From assembly GCF_918741295.1 (NCBI RefSeq), contig NZ_CAKKNB010000001.1:248001-312000 (forward strand): 64,000 nt of DNA. The letters run 5' to 3'. Shown piece after piece: positions 34,137-42,894 of this stretch (within the stretch, counting starts at the first letter, position 1; each line of letters opens with the position of its first letter). The position numbers and the translations under genes are program-made. The DNA comes from Aquabacterium sp. CECT 9606. GTDB lineage: Bacteria; Pseudomonadota; Gammaproteobacteria; Burkholderiales; Burkholderiaceae_C. The notes under the pieces were generated by a model. The model was not told the DNA's origin and did not search any database. It worked only from the letters and a program-made list of their open reading frames with translations.

Positions 34137-36703
34137 GTCGGGCTTCCATCAGGCCGGAGGGCCTCGTTTGACTGGGGCATGAGGACCAAGAGCGCGCCCC
34201 TTGACTTCGCGGCCCCAGTCATGGGACGGCACACCGCCCGAAACGCCGAGCCTTTGAGGGTGATGTCATGGTGACAGCCATCACAGGCATTCCAAAGCAT
34301 CGACAAGGGCTCCAGCTCGAGGTCATTGACGTGCATGCCCAGCAGGCTGCCGGCGTCGCTGAACAGCTTTTCCGCGTCGGTGTTCATGAAAGCGACCATG
34401 CCATCCGGGTCAAACCCCATCAGTGGTGCCGGGATGTTCTCCAGCACGTCTCTGGCCATGGTCAGGCTGCTTTCTTCGCGGTTGATCTGCTCTTGCTGGT
34501 AGGCCAAAAGGTGCTGGAGCCGCTTGTTGACTTCGGCCAATTCGAGGTTGGCGTCCTGGACCTCGCGGTCAAGCCGCAAGTTCTCGTCGGCCATTTCCTT
34601 TTGCTGAAAGGCTTCCTTGATGTGTCCCCGAACCAGCTCGTCATTCCATGGCTTGGTCAGGAACTTGTAGATGGCGCCCTCGTTGATGGCGTCGGTGATC
34701 GATTGGAGTTCGGTGTAGCCCGACAGCACCATGCGCACCGTCTTGGGGTAAAGCTCCTTGGCCCTGCGCAAGAACTCCACCCCCGTCATGCCTGGCATTC
34801 TCTGGTCGGACAAGATCACGTCCACCTCGTACTCGGCCAGGCGCTGCAAGCCTTGAAGTCCGCTGTTGGCGGTGACGATGTCATAACCATCACGACGCAG
34901 CAAGCGCTTGAGCGATGACACGATGCTCTCCTCGTCATCGACCAGCAACAGCGTGCGCTTGCGGCCTTTGCGTCCAATCATGTCCTGGGGCAGGCATTTC
35001 TTGTCACGCAGCAGCGCGAGCATGTCCTGCTCGTGCAAGGGTTCACTGAAATAGAAGCCCTGCATCTGGTCGCACTGGTTGGCCACCAGCAGGGCGACTT
35101 CGCCGTCGCTTTCAACACCCACGGCCACCACCTTCATCTGAAGGCTGTGCGCCAGGTTGATGATGGCCCGTGTGATGGACACATCCTGTGTGGCCGCCGT
35201 GACGTCGGGCACCAGCGATCTTCCAATCTTGATCATGTCGATCGGCAAGCGGCGCAAGTTGACCAGGCTGGAGTAGCCGGTGCCAAAGTCGTCCAGCGCG
35301 ATGTGCACGCCGATGGACTTGAGCGCGCTCAGCGCGTCGGCCACATGCGCCAGATCATTCATCAACATGCTTTCCGTGACTTCGATGGTCAGGCAGTGCG
35401 GATCAAGGCCGGTCTGCCGCAAGATGGCTTCCACGGAGCCGGCGATGTCGGGCTGATTCAGTTGCCTTGCCGACATGTTCACTGCCATTCGCAAAGCCGG
35501 CAGCCCTGATTGTTGCCACCGCATGGCACTCTCGCAGGCCGTCTTCAGCACCCAACTGCTGATGTCCAGAATGAGTTCCGTTTCCTCCGCGATCGGGATG
35601 AAGTCATCGGGCGCGAGGTCGCCGAACAGTTCGTGGCGCCAGCGCACGAGCGCTTCCACGCCGATCACCTGTCCTGTGACCAGGTCGATCTGCGGCTGGT
35701 ATTGAAGGTAGAGCTCCTGCCGGCCCAGGGCTTCCCGCAACGCCGCCGCCCGGGCGAGCTTGTCCCCCAGCTTGGCATTGGCTTCGGCGGTGAAAAAACA
35801 GATCTGATTGGGGCCCATGGCTTGCGCCATGCGCATCGCTGCCTCGGCTTGCCTCAAGGCATGGCGTGGCTCCTCGTCCCCGTCCTGGGGGAACACCACG
35901 ATCCCGATGCCGCACGAAACCTCGACCACGGCGCCGTCCAGTTTGACCGGGCCCGACAGGGTCTCCACCAGCTGGCGGCTGAACTGCAATGCCAGGTCGT
36001 CATCCAGTTGGCCGTCGTCGGTCAGCAGGAACATGAACTCGCCCGAGCCCATGTGGGCCCATGTGTCCGACTTGCGCAAGCCAGCGGCCATTCTGCGGGT
36101 CAGCAACAACAGCAGTTGATCCCCCAGCGCATAGCCCAGCGACTCGTTGATCTTCTGGATTTCATTGACCTCGACCGCCACCAAGGCGATCCGCCGTCCT
36201 TGAGGAAGGGCCAGCCTTGCTTCGGCCTGGAGGCGGTCGTGCAGCATCTGGCGGTCTGGCAGGCCGGTCACGGTGTCAAACCGGGCAAGCCGCAAGGACT
36301 GTTCCTGGGCCTCCTGCCGCCCCGATGTGTCATGTGCATAAAGCACGACATAGCTCTTGGCTTCGTATTCCAGGGAGGATGCATGCAACTCGACCGGGAT
36401 CGTGTGGCCATCGGCAGCTCGCCAGTCGCTGGACAGCGTGCGGCTGCCTGTGAGCTTGAGCGTGTCCAAGGTGTTGCGCCACATGTCTGGCCGCCGATGC
36501 GGGGCGATGTCGAAGATGCTCATCTCCGTCATGCATCCTCCGCCGTATCCCAGCAGTTCTTCAGCGGCCTCGTTGACGTAATGCAGCCGTCCGTCCTCAG
36601 CCACGACCAGCACTGGCACAGGCGAGTGGTCCATCATGAATCGACTCATGCGGAGTGCAGGTTCCGATTCATGCAATAGGTTTGGCGTGGACTGGTCGTT
36701 CAA
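34133..36703 (-). CDS. PAS-GGDEF(degenerate)-EAL-REC-PAS hybrid signalling protein
   Basis: An 856-aa cytoplasmic protein starting with TTG at 36701-36703 behind a perfect aaggagg site. Domains in order: PAS (about 20-130), GGDEF-like with the site degraded to MGSGEF (so probably no diguanylate cyclase activity), EAL with intact GVEALVRWRH, NMSARQL and DDFGTGYSSL (probable c-di-GMP phosphodiesterase), receiver domain with LLLVDDEESIVSSL and Asp in VILSDQRMPGMTG, coiled coil, and a second PAS near the C-terminus. A receiver downstream of EAL is an uncommon order. First gene of the minus-strand operon. Confidence 0.92.
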   Translation of the reverse strand: MNDQSTPNLLHESEPALRMSRFMMDHSPVPVLVVAEDGRLHYVNEAAEELLGYGGGCMTEMSIFDIAPHRRPDMWRNTLDTLKLTGSRTLSSDWRAADGHTIPVELHASSLEYEAKSYVVLYAHDTSGRQEAQEQSLRLARFDTVTGLPDRQMLHDRLQAEARLALPQGRRIALVAVEVNEIQKINESLGYALGDQLLLLLTRRMAAGLRKSDTWAHMGSGEFMFLLTDDGQLDDDLALQFSRQLVETLSGPVKLDGAVVEVSCGIGIVVFPQDGDEEPRHALRQAEAAMRMAQAMGPNQICFFTAEANAKLGDKLARAAALREALGRQELYLQYQPQIDLVTGQVIGVEALVRWRHELFGDLAPDDFIPIAEETELILDISSWVLKTACESAMRWQQSGLPALRMAVNMSARQLNQPDIAGSVEAILRQTGLDPHCLTIEVTESMLMNDLAHVADALSALKSIGVHIALDDFGTGYSSLVNLRRLPIDMIKIGRSLVPDVTAATQDVSITRAIINLAHSLQMKVVAVGVESDGEVALLVANQCDQMQGFYFSEPLHEQDMLALLRDKKCLPQDMIGRKGRKRTLLLVDDEESIVSSLKRLLRRDGYDIVTANSGLQGLQRLAEYEVDVILSDQRMPGMTGVEFLRRAKELYPKTVRMVLSGYTELQSITDAINEGAIYKFLTKPWNDELVRGHIKEAFQQKEMADENLRLDREVQDANLELAEVNKRLQHLLAYQQEQINREESSLTMARDVLENIPAPLMGFDPDGMVAFMNTDAEKLFSDAGSLLGMHVNDLELEPLSMLWNACDGCHHDITLKGSAFRAVCRPMTGAAKSRGALLVLMPQSNEALRPDGSPT

Positions 36704-37063
36704 AGTGCCTCCTTGGTGACACTGGCTCCCGCGTTGTGGCCACGCGGATCTCTCGTCTTCTATCGGTTGATGCTCCTGAAACATGATGGTCGGTCGTCCC
36801 GCAGGAGGCCGCATCTGTGTGATCTCGCCGGGAATGGCCGAAGTCGCTTCTTGGAATGTGCGCTATTCAGGCAGAAACCAGGGGCTTTCCCATGTTGCTG
36901 GTGTGTCTGTTCGGTCCTGCCGACACTGACTGGCGTAAAAGACCAGCATCCGCCCACAAGTTCACGTTTGGGATGTGATGCCTGTTTCGATGGCGCTCAA
37001 TCGTTTGGCCGAATTGCCGAAGTCTTGGCCTGGGGCCGTTCCCATCGCCTTTGAGAATCGCTT
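36704..37063. other. 360-bp divergent intergenic region of the two signalling operons
   Basis: It separates the EAL-protein operon (minus) from the FIST operon (plus). I see the aaggagg ribosome site of the minus gene but no convincing sigma-70, sigma-54 or sigma-28 promoter, no strong hairpin and no gene. Confidence 0.5.
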
Positions 37064-38200
37064 ATGCAGACAGAGCAGTTGACGTGGAATGCCCAAGCAG
37101 GCTGGTGTCAGGGCAAACCAGCCATGGAAAGCCCTGCGCAGTGTGTGCTGGCCTTCGGCTCTCCTGAGGCGCTTCAAAATGTGGAAGCCTTGGCGCAACT
37201 CCGCATGTGGTACCCACGGGCGCACATCGTGGGCTGTTCCACCGCAGGCGAGATCTGCGGCATGAGCGTTCAAGACAACACGTTGGTGGCCACGGCGCTG
37301 CATTTCGCGCACACCCAGCTGCGGATGGCCAGCGCCATGGTGGGCGACGCCCTGGACAGCCGCCAGACAGGCGCGGCACTGGCCGCTGAACTCAACACGC
37401 CAGGGCTGGTCCATGTGATGGTTCTGTCTGATGGTCTCCATGTCAATGGAACGGCCTTGGCCGATGGCCTGCGCGAACACCTGCCCGCCGCGGTGGCGGT
37501 GACTGGAGGTCTGGCAGGGGATGGCGATCGTTTCCAACGCACCCTGGTCTGCGTTGACGACAAAATCTCGGAAAAATGCGTGGCGGCCATCGGCTTCTAT
37601 GGCGACCGCCTGAAGGTGGGATATGGCTCGATGGGGGGCTGGGACAGCTTCGGGCCAGAACGGCTGGTGACACGTTCGAGCGGCAATGTGCTGTTCGAGC
37701 TGGATGGCCAGCCGGCACTTGATCTGTACAAGCGTTACCTGGGTGAACACGCCCAGCAGCTTCCAGCCAGCGCCTTGCTGTTTCCCTTGGCCCTGCGTGG
37801 CGAGTCCATTGACGGCAGCGTGGTCCGCACCATCCTGGCGGTGGACGAGGCCCAGGGCAGCATGACCTTCGCTGGTGATGTGCCGCAAGGCACCCATGCA
37901 CGCCTGATGAAAGCCAACTTCGACCGCTTGATCGACGGTGCAGCGGGTGCGGCGCGGGCGGGGCTTCATCGGCTGGACAGTTTCGAGCCCGAGTTGGCCA
38001 TCCTGATCAGCTGTGTTGGACGCAAGCTGGTCCTCAAGCAGCGTGTCGAGGAAGAAATCGAAAGTGTCCGAGAGGTGTTGGGCCCTCAGGCAACTTTGGC
38101 AGGTTTCTACTCCTATGGAGAGATCTGCCCGCATGTCAGTCTCACCAAGTGCGAACTGCACAACCAGACCATGACGGTCACCACGTTCTCCGAGCAGTAA
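37064..38200 (+). CDS. FIST-domain sensory protein
   Basis: A 378-aa protein with FIST N (residues 20-220: CVLAFGSPEAL, HIVGCSTAGEICG, HVMVLSDGLHVNGTAL, AVTGGLAGDG) and FIST C (AILISCVGRKLVLKQRVEEEIE; GFYSYGEICP) domains. FIST domains are predicted small-ligand (amino-acid-like) sensors. It has no output domain of its own and is followed after 1 nt by a histidine kinase without a sensory domain, so it is the likely input module for that kinase. Confidence 0.93.
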   Translation: MQTEQLTWNAQAGWCQGKPAMESPAQCVLAFGSPEALQNVEALAQLRMWYPRAHIVGCSTAGEICGMSVQDNTLVATALHFAHTQLRMASAMVGDALDSRQTGAALAAELNTPGLVHVMVLSDGLHVNGTALADGLREHLPAAVAVTGGLAGDGDRFQRTLVCVDDKISEKCVAAIGFYGDRLKVGYGSMGGWDSFGPERLVTRSSGNVLFELDGQPALDLYKRYLGEHAQQLPASALLFPLALRGESIDGSVVRTILAVDEAQGSMTFAGDVPQGTHARLMKANFDRLIDGAAGAARAGLHRLDSFEPELAILISCVGRKLVLKQRVEEEIESVREVLGPQATLAGFYSYGEICPHVSLTKCELHNQTMTVTTFSEQ

Positions 38201-38201
38201 T

Positions 38202-39293
38202 GTGAACTACCACAAACTGCTTGAGCGTCAGATTCGCCGCCACCTTCAAGAAGGTGCGCAATCCGATGAATTGGCTCGGCTGCTGGCGGCCGTCGATGAG
38301 GCCTACCGCGACGCGGATGCCGACCGGAGCGCCATTGAGCGTTCACTGGAGTTGATGTCGGCGGAATTGACCGAGCGCAATGTCCAGTTGCAGTTCGAGT
38401 TGCAAGAGCGCCATGCGATCGAACAAGCGCTGCTCCAGGAAAAGTCCGAACAGCAGGATTTGATCAAGAAGCTCGAAGAAGCCCACCACCAGCTTCTGCA
38501 GGCTGAAAAAATGGCCTCGATCGGGCAATTGGCCGCGGGCGTGGCCCACGAGATCAACAATCCCATCGGCTTTGTGGGCTCCAACATGGGGACCCTGCGC
38601 GAGTATGTTCAAAGCCTGCTTGAACTCATCGCGGCGTATGAATCGCATGAGCCTGACATGGCGGCATCGATTCGGCAGCACATGGCGAGTTTGCGCGCTC
38701 AGATCGACCTGAGCTACCTGCGACAGGACATCCCGAACCTGGTGCGTGAGTCCATTGACGGCATCGAACGTGTTCGCAAGATCGTTCAGGACCTGAAGGA
38801 CTTCTCGCACGTGGATGAGGCGCAGTGGCAATGGGCCGACCTTCGCTGTGGACTGGATAGCACGTTGAACATTGTGCAAAATGAAATCAAATATGTGGCC
38901 GAGGTGGTCAAGAACTACGGAGACATTCCCGATGTGGAATGCATGCCATCTCAACTGAACCAGGTCTTCATGAATTTGCTGGTCAATGCCGCACACGCCA
39001 TGCATGAGCGGCGCGGCAAGATCACGGTGACTGTGGGCACGGCGCTGCCGGAGGCCGTCTTCGTTGAGATCGCGGATGAAGGACATGGCATTGCACCCGA
39101 GAACCTCAAGCGGATCTTCGACCCCTTCTTCACCACCAAGGCCATTGGCAAGGGAACGGGCTTGGGCTTGTCCTTGTCTTATGGCATCGTCAAGAAGCAC
39201 GGTGGCCAGATCACCGTGGAAAGTCGGCATGGCGTTGGTACCGTCTTTCGGATGGTGCTGCCGGTCCGGCAGCCCGCCAAGCCGCCTGACTGA
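38202..39293 (+). CDS. Soluble histidine kinase with coiled-coil N-terminus
   Basis: A 363-aa kinase starting at GTG 38202, directly after the FIST stop. The N-terminal 100 residues are a long coiled coil without PAS or membrane segments, then the H-box GVAHEINNPIGF (His116), the long linker typical of NtrB-like/HPK4 kinases, N-box QVFMNLLVNAAHAM and G-boxes DEGHGIAPENL and GTGLGLSLSYGIV. It is paralogous to the kinase at 40395-41714 over the catalytic core. It probably phosphorylates the CheY-like protein downstream. Confidence 0.92.
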   Translation: MNYHKLLERQIRRHLQEGAQSDELARLLAAVDEAYRDADADRSAIERSLELMSAELTERNVQLQFELQERHAIEQALLQEKSEQQDLIKKLEEAHHQLLQAEKMASIGQLAAGVAHEINNPIGFVGSNMGTLREYVQSLLELIAAYESHEPDMAASIRQHMASLRAQIDLSYLRQDIPNLVRESIDGIERVRKIVQDLKDFSHVDEAQWQWADLRCGLDSTLNIVQNEIKYVAEVVKNYGDIPDVECMPSQLNQVFMNLLVNAAHAMHERRGKITVTVGTALPEAVFVEIADEGHGIAPENLKRIFDPFFTTKAIGKGTGLGLSLSYGIVKKHGGQITVESRHGVGTVFRMVLPVRQPAKPPD

Positions 39294-39415
39294 CCGCCTT
39301 CTCAATTGCCGACTCAAGGCGTACCATTTCCACGATGCGCGGTGGTTTCGCGCATTACACCCAGTTTTCCCCGGAGATCGGGGCGCAACCGCAGTCCATT
39401 CGCAAGGTCTCAGAC

Positions 39416-39784
39416 ATGAGCATATCGGTTCTGGTTGTTGATGATTCAGCCATGGCGCGCAAGATGCTGATTGCAGCGCTGCCGCCGTCCTGGGACGTGT
39501 CCATTCGCCAGGCCTCCAATGGCCAGCAGGCCCTTGAGGCCTACCGGGAGGGGGGGATCGACGTGATGTTCCTCGACCTGACCATGCCCGTCATGGATGG
39601 CTTCCAGGTCCTGGAGCACCTCCGCAAGGAAGACATGAACTGCCTGGTCATCGTGGTGTCGGCCGACATCCAGCCAGAGTCCCAGCAACGTGTGAAGCAA
39701 TTGGGGGCCATTGCCTTCATGCGCAAACCCATCAATGCAGACGCCGTGCATGCGGTGCTCAAAGAATACGGATTGGCGCTATGA
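39416..39784 (+). CDS. CheY-like single-domain response regulator
   Basis: A 122-aa receiver domain: VLVVDDSAMARKML, phospho-acceptor Asp in VMFLDLTMPVMDGF, Thr/Ser in IVVSADIQ and Lys in FMRKPINAD. There is no output domain. The stop overlaps the CheC-like gene start by 4 nt, so the regulator and its probable phosphatase are co-translated. Confidence 0.93.
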   Translation: MSISVLVVDDSAMARKMLIAALPPSWDVSIRQASNGQQALEAYREGGIDVMFLDLTMPVMDGFQVLEHLRKEDMNCLVIVVSADIQPESQQRVKQLGAIAFMRKPINADAVHAVLKEYGLAL

Positions 39785-40392
39785 ACGCACCGCTGCTCAA
39801 CGAAGACCGGCGCGATGCGCTGCAGGAGATCACCAACATCGGCATGGGCAGGGCAGGCGACTCGATCGCCCGCATCTTCAACGAGTTCGTCGAGTTGTCG
39901 GTGCCCCGCATCCTGACCGTGGAAGGCTTGCAACTGGCCGACAAGGTGGCCGAGATGGTGGGGTGCAAGGACGTCTCTGGTGTGCGGCAGGCATTTCATG
40001 GACAGCTGCGTGGCGAAGCCCTGGTGATCTACAACCATCAGCATTGCAATCAATTGGCGGAGTTGTTTGGCTACGAACCTGAATCGGTCTCCGGCTCCGA
40101 AAGCGAACTTCTGCTGGATGTCACCAACGCCCTGGTGGGCGCGTGCCTGGGGGGGATGGCCGAGCAGTTCCGGATCGACATCGGTTTCTCGGCACCAGCC
40201 CTGATGGGCGAGCATGGCGCGGTCACGGACCTGCTCCGCGTCGAGCAGATCGAGACCAAGCAGGTGCTGTTCGTCGAGGTCAACTTCAAACTCGAGCGGC
40301 ACAGCTTTTCCTGCCACCTGATCATCCTGATGTCAGATGCACAGATCGCCATGGTCGAACGTGCCATCGATGCATTCATCGAAAGATTTTGA
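39781..40392 (+). CDS. CheC-like phosphatase
   Basis: A 203-aa protein with the CheC/CheX/FliY signature near the N-terminus (LQEITNIGMGRAGDSIAR; Glu16 and Asn19) and a second half-site LLLDVTNALVGACLGGMAEQ, in which the usual Glu is Asp. CheC proteins dephosphorylate CheY. Here the target is most likely the coupled receiver domain, giving a kinase-receiver-phosphatase switch not linked to flagellar genes. Confidence 0.88.
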   Translation: MNAPLLNEDRRDALQEITNIGMGRAGDSIARIFNEFVELSVPRILTVEGLQLADKVAEMVGCKDVSGVRQAFHGQLRGEALVIYNHQHCNQLAELFGYEPESVSGSESELLLDVTNALVGACLGGMAEQFRIDIGFSAPALMGEHGAVTDLLRVEQIETKQVLFVEVNFKLERHSFSCHLIILMSDAQIAMVERAIDAFIERF

Positions 40393-40394
40393 GC

Positions 40395-41714
40395 ATGCCG
40401 CCAGACGATCAATTTGAGATGCTGAGCTTCATCGTTGACCACGTGGAAGTGGGCCTCTTCGCCATTGATCCGGAGTTTCGCATCACGCTTTGGAATGGCT
40501 TCATGGCGATGCACAGCGGCAAGACCTTTGACGAGGTGAAGGGCCGCAATCTGTTTGAATGTTTCCCTGAGCTGCCCTCCAAATGGCTGGAAAAGAAGAT
40601 CCAGAACGTTTTCCTGCTGAAAAACTATGCCTTCACTTCCTGGGAGCAGCGGCCGCATCTTTTCAAGTTTCCCCACAACCGTTCAGTGACCGGGGGCATG
40701 GAATCCATGCGCCAGAACTGCACATTCCTGCCGGTCAAACGCGGCGATGTGGTGGACCACGTCTGCGTGGCCCTGTTTGACTACACCGACACGGCGCTGT
40801 TTCAAAAGCAGCTGACCGCCACCATTGCTGCGCTCGAGGTGGAAAAGGGCGAGCAAAGAAAACTGATCGCGCAACTCGCGGAAGCGCAAGGCCAACTCCT
40901 GCAAGCGGAGAAGATGGCATCGATCGGCCAACTCGCGGCAGGCGTGGCGCACGAGATCAACAACCCCATCGGTTTCGTGAATGGCAATTTTGGAAGCCTT
41001 GAAAGCTACATCTCCGACCTCATGCGTTTGCTGAGCGAATACGAAGGGCTGGAGACCTTGCTTGAGCAATATCCGCAGGCCCTGGCACGTGTCAAGGCGG
41101 TCAAGCAGGATATCGAGATCGATTTCCTGCGAGAAGATTTGCCTCAACTCTTCAGGGAGAGCCGTGATGGGCTTGACCGTGTCAAGCGCATCGTTCAGGA
41201 CTTGAAAGATTTTTCGCGGGTTGACCAGGTGGAATGGCAAAGTGCCAACCTGCACGATTGCCTGAACAGCACCCTCAGCATCGTTCAGAACGAGGTCAAG
41301 TACAAAGCGGACGTGATCAAGAACTACGGCGATCTGCCCCTCGTGGAGTGCATGCCGTCTCAGCTGAACCAGGTTTTCCTGAACCTTCTGGTCAATGCCG
41401 CGCAAGCGATCAAGGATCGCGGTCAGATCACCATTCGAACGGCCGTTGAGCAGGACTGGGTCGTGGTTGCGGTGTCCGACACCGGTTCTGGCATTCCACC
41501 AGATGTGGTCAAACGGATCTTCGATCCCTTTTTCACCACCAAGCCCGTGGGGTCAGGGACGGGGCTGGGCCTGTCGGTCTCCTACAGCATCGTGAGCCGG
41601 CATGGCGGTCGCATTGACGTCGACACGCAAGTCGGCGCCGGAACGACCTTCCTTGTCTGGCTTCCGATCACCCAAACCAAGGGTGCCACCGAGCCTGCGC
41701 AGGCCGTGGGCTGA
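40395..41714 (+). CDS. PAS-domain histidine kinase
   Basis: A 439-aa cytoplasmic kinase: N-terminal PAS-like sensor (FIVDHVEVGLFAIDPEFRITLWNG, residues 10-140), coiled coil, H-box GVAHEINNPIGF (His186), N-box QVFLNLLVNAAQAI and ATPase boxes DTGSGIPPDV and GTGLGLSVSYSIV. The catalytic part closely resembles the kinase at 38202-39293, pointing to tandem duplication with exchange of the input domain. Last gene of the FIST operon, followed by a terminator. Confidence 0.93.
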   Translation: MPPDDQFEMLSFIVDHVEVGLFAIDPEFRITLWNGFMAMHSGKTFDEVKGRNLFECFPELPSKWLEKKIQNVFLLKNYAFTSWEQRPHLFKFPHNRSVTGGMESMRQNCTFLPVKRGDVVDHVCVALFDYTDTALFQKQLTATIAALEVEKGEQRKLIAQLAEAQGQLLQAEKMASIGQLAAGVAHEINNPIGFVNGNFGSLESYISDLMRLLSEYEGLETLLEQYPQALARVKAVKQDIEIDFLREDLPQLFRESRDGLDRVKRIVQDLKDFSRVDQVEWQSANLHDCLNSTLSIVQNEVKYKADVIKNYGDLPLVECMPSQLNQVFLNLLVNAAQAIKDRGQITIRTAVEQDWVVVAVSDTGSGIPPDVVKRIFDPFFTTKPVGSGTGLGLSVSYSIVSRHGGRIDVDTQVGAGTTFLVWLPITQTKGATEPAQAVG

Positions 41715-41735
41715 ATTCTCCGCCCGCAGCTGACA

Positions 41736-41752
41736 CTCTGACACCGTCAGAG
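41736..41752. promoter_or_regulatory. Inverted repeat ctctgac-acc-gtcagag upstream of amiE
   Basis: Perfect 7-bp arms with a 3-nt centre, about 40 bp before the sigma-54 site. It could bind an activator, or be part of the downstream end of the kinase transcript. Confidence 0.45.
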
Positions 41753-41755
41753 GCC

Positions 41756-41789
41756 AAGCCCAAATCGGCTCAATCCGATTTGGGCTTTT
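41756..41789 (+). terminator. Intrinsic terminator after the FIST/kinase operon
   Basis: A 13-bp perfect stem aagcccaaatcgg / ccgatttgggctt with loop ctcaat, then TT. It insulates the signalling operon from amiE. Confidence 0.92.
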
Positions 41790-41791
41790 GT

Positions 41792-41807
41792 TTGCCCGAT
41801 TCTTGCA
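41792..41807 (+). promoter_or_regulatory. Sigma-54 promoter of amiE
   Basis: ttgcccgattcttgca matches the -24/-12 consensus TGGCACG-N4-TTGCA at 9 of 11 defined, non-degenerate positions plus the variable last base, including the essential -12 GC. It begins 2 nt after the upstream terminator. Transcription would start near 41819, leaving about 38 nt to the ATG, with the ribosome site aaaggag before it. Confidence 0.75.
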
Positions 41808-41856
41808 TGAGCCGATCCGTGGCTGATCAACCCCCACCTTTTCAAAGGAGTTCCCC

Positions 41857-42894
41857 ATGAGACACGGAGACATTGGCAGCAGCAACGACACCGTCGGCGT
41901 GGCCGTCGTCAACTACAAGATGCCCCGCCTGCACACCAAGGCCGAGGTGCTGGCCAACGCGCGCAAGATCGGCGAGATGCTGGTTGGCATGAAGCAGGGC
42001 CTGCCCGGCATGGACCTGGTCGTCTTCCCCGAATACTCCACCCACGGCATCATGTACGACGCCAAGGAGATGTACGACACGGCCTCGACCGTGCCGGGCG
42101 AAGAGACCGAGATCTTCGCTGCCGCTTGCCGCAAGGCCAATGTGTGGGGCGTGTTCTCGCTCACTGGCGAGCGCCATGAGGAGCACCCCAACAAGGCGCC
42201 CTACAACACGCTCATCCTGATGAACAACCAGGGTGAGATCGTCCAGAAGTACCGCAAGATCATGCCGTGGACGCCCATCGAGGGCTGGTACCCGGGCAAC
42301 TGCACCTACGTGTCCGACGGCCCCAAGGGCATGAAGGTCAGCCTCATCATCTGCGACGACGGCAACTACCCCGAGATCTGGCGCGACTGCGCGATGCGCG
42401 GCGCCGAGCTGATCGTCCGCTGCCAGGGCTACATGTACCCGGCCAAGGAGCAGCAGATCATGGTGGCCAAGTGCATGGCCTGGATGAACAACGTGTACGT
42501 GGCCGTGGCCAACGCCACTGGCTTCGATGGCGTCTACAGCTACTTCGGGCACTCGGCGCTGGTGGGCTTCGATGGCCGCAGCCTGGGCGAGTGTGGCACC
42601 GAAGAGATGGGCATCCAGTATGCCGAGATGTCGGTCAGCGCCATCCGCGATGCACGCAAGAACCAGCAGTCCAACAACCACCTCTACAAGCTGGTGCACC
42701 GTGGCTACACCGGCAAGATCAACTCGGGCGAAGACGCCAGGGGCGTGGCGGCCTGCCCCTTCGAGTTCTACGGCAAGTGGGTGAACGACCCGGAAGGCAC
42801 GCGCGAGATGGTCGAGGCCATCACCCGCTCGACCGCCGGCACGCCCGAGTGCCCGATCGAAGGCATCCCCAACGAACCGGCCCAGCACCGCTGA
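41857..42894 (+). CDS. amiE: Aliphatic amidase
   Basis: Hydrolyses short aliphatic amides such as acetamide to the acid and ammonia. The 345-aa sequence begins [20 protein letters not shown], almost identical to Pseudomonas aeruginosa AmiE as I recall it. It has the nitrilase-superfamily triad: Glu59 in [10 protein letters not shown], Lys of KYRKIMPW, and Cys of [14 protein letters not shown]. Formamidase AmiF is a close relative, but the N-terminus and length favour AmiE. It stands behind a sigma-54 promoter and its stop overlaps the ATPase gene start. The usual amiC/amiR/amiS partners are absent, and a MoxR-type ATPase stands where AmiB would be. Confidence 0.95.
   Translation: MRHGDIGSSNDTVGVAVVNYKMPRLHTKAEVLANARKIGEMLVGMKQGLPGMDLVVFPEYSTHGIMYDAKEMYDTASTVPGEETEIFAAACRKANVWGVFSLTGERHEEHPNKAPYNTLILMNNQGEIVQKYRKIMPWTPIEGWYPGNCTYVSDGPKGMKVSLIICDDGNYPEIWRDCAMRGAELIVRCQGYMYPAKEQQIMVAKCMAWMNNVYVAVANATGFDGVYSYFGHSALVGFDGRSLGECGTEEMGIQYAEMSVSAIRDARKNQQSNNHLYKLVHRGYTGKINSGEDARGVAACPFEFYGKWVNDPEGTREMVEAITRSTAGTPECPIEGIPNEPAQHR

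Noticed and set aside
37064..41714. Chemotaxis operon
   Set aside because: CheY- and CheC-like proteins are present but there is no CheA, CheW, receptor or flagellar gene; it is better read as a separate phosphorelay.
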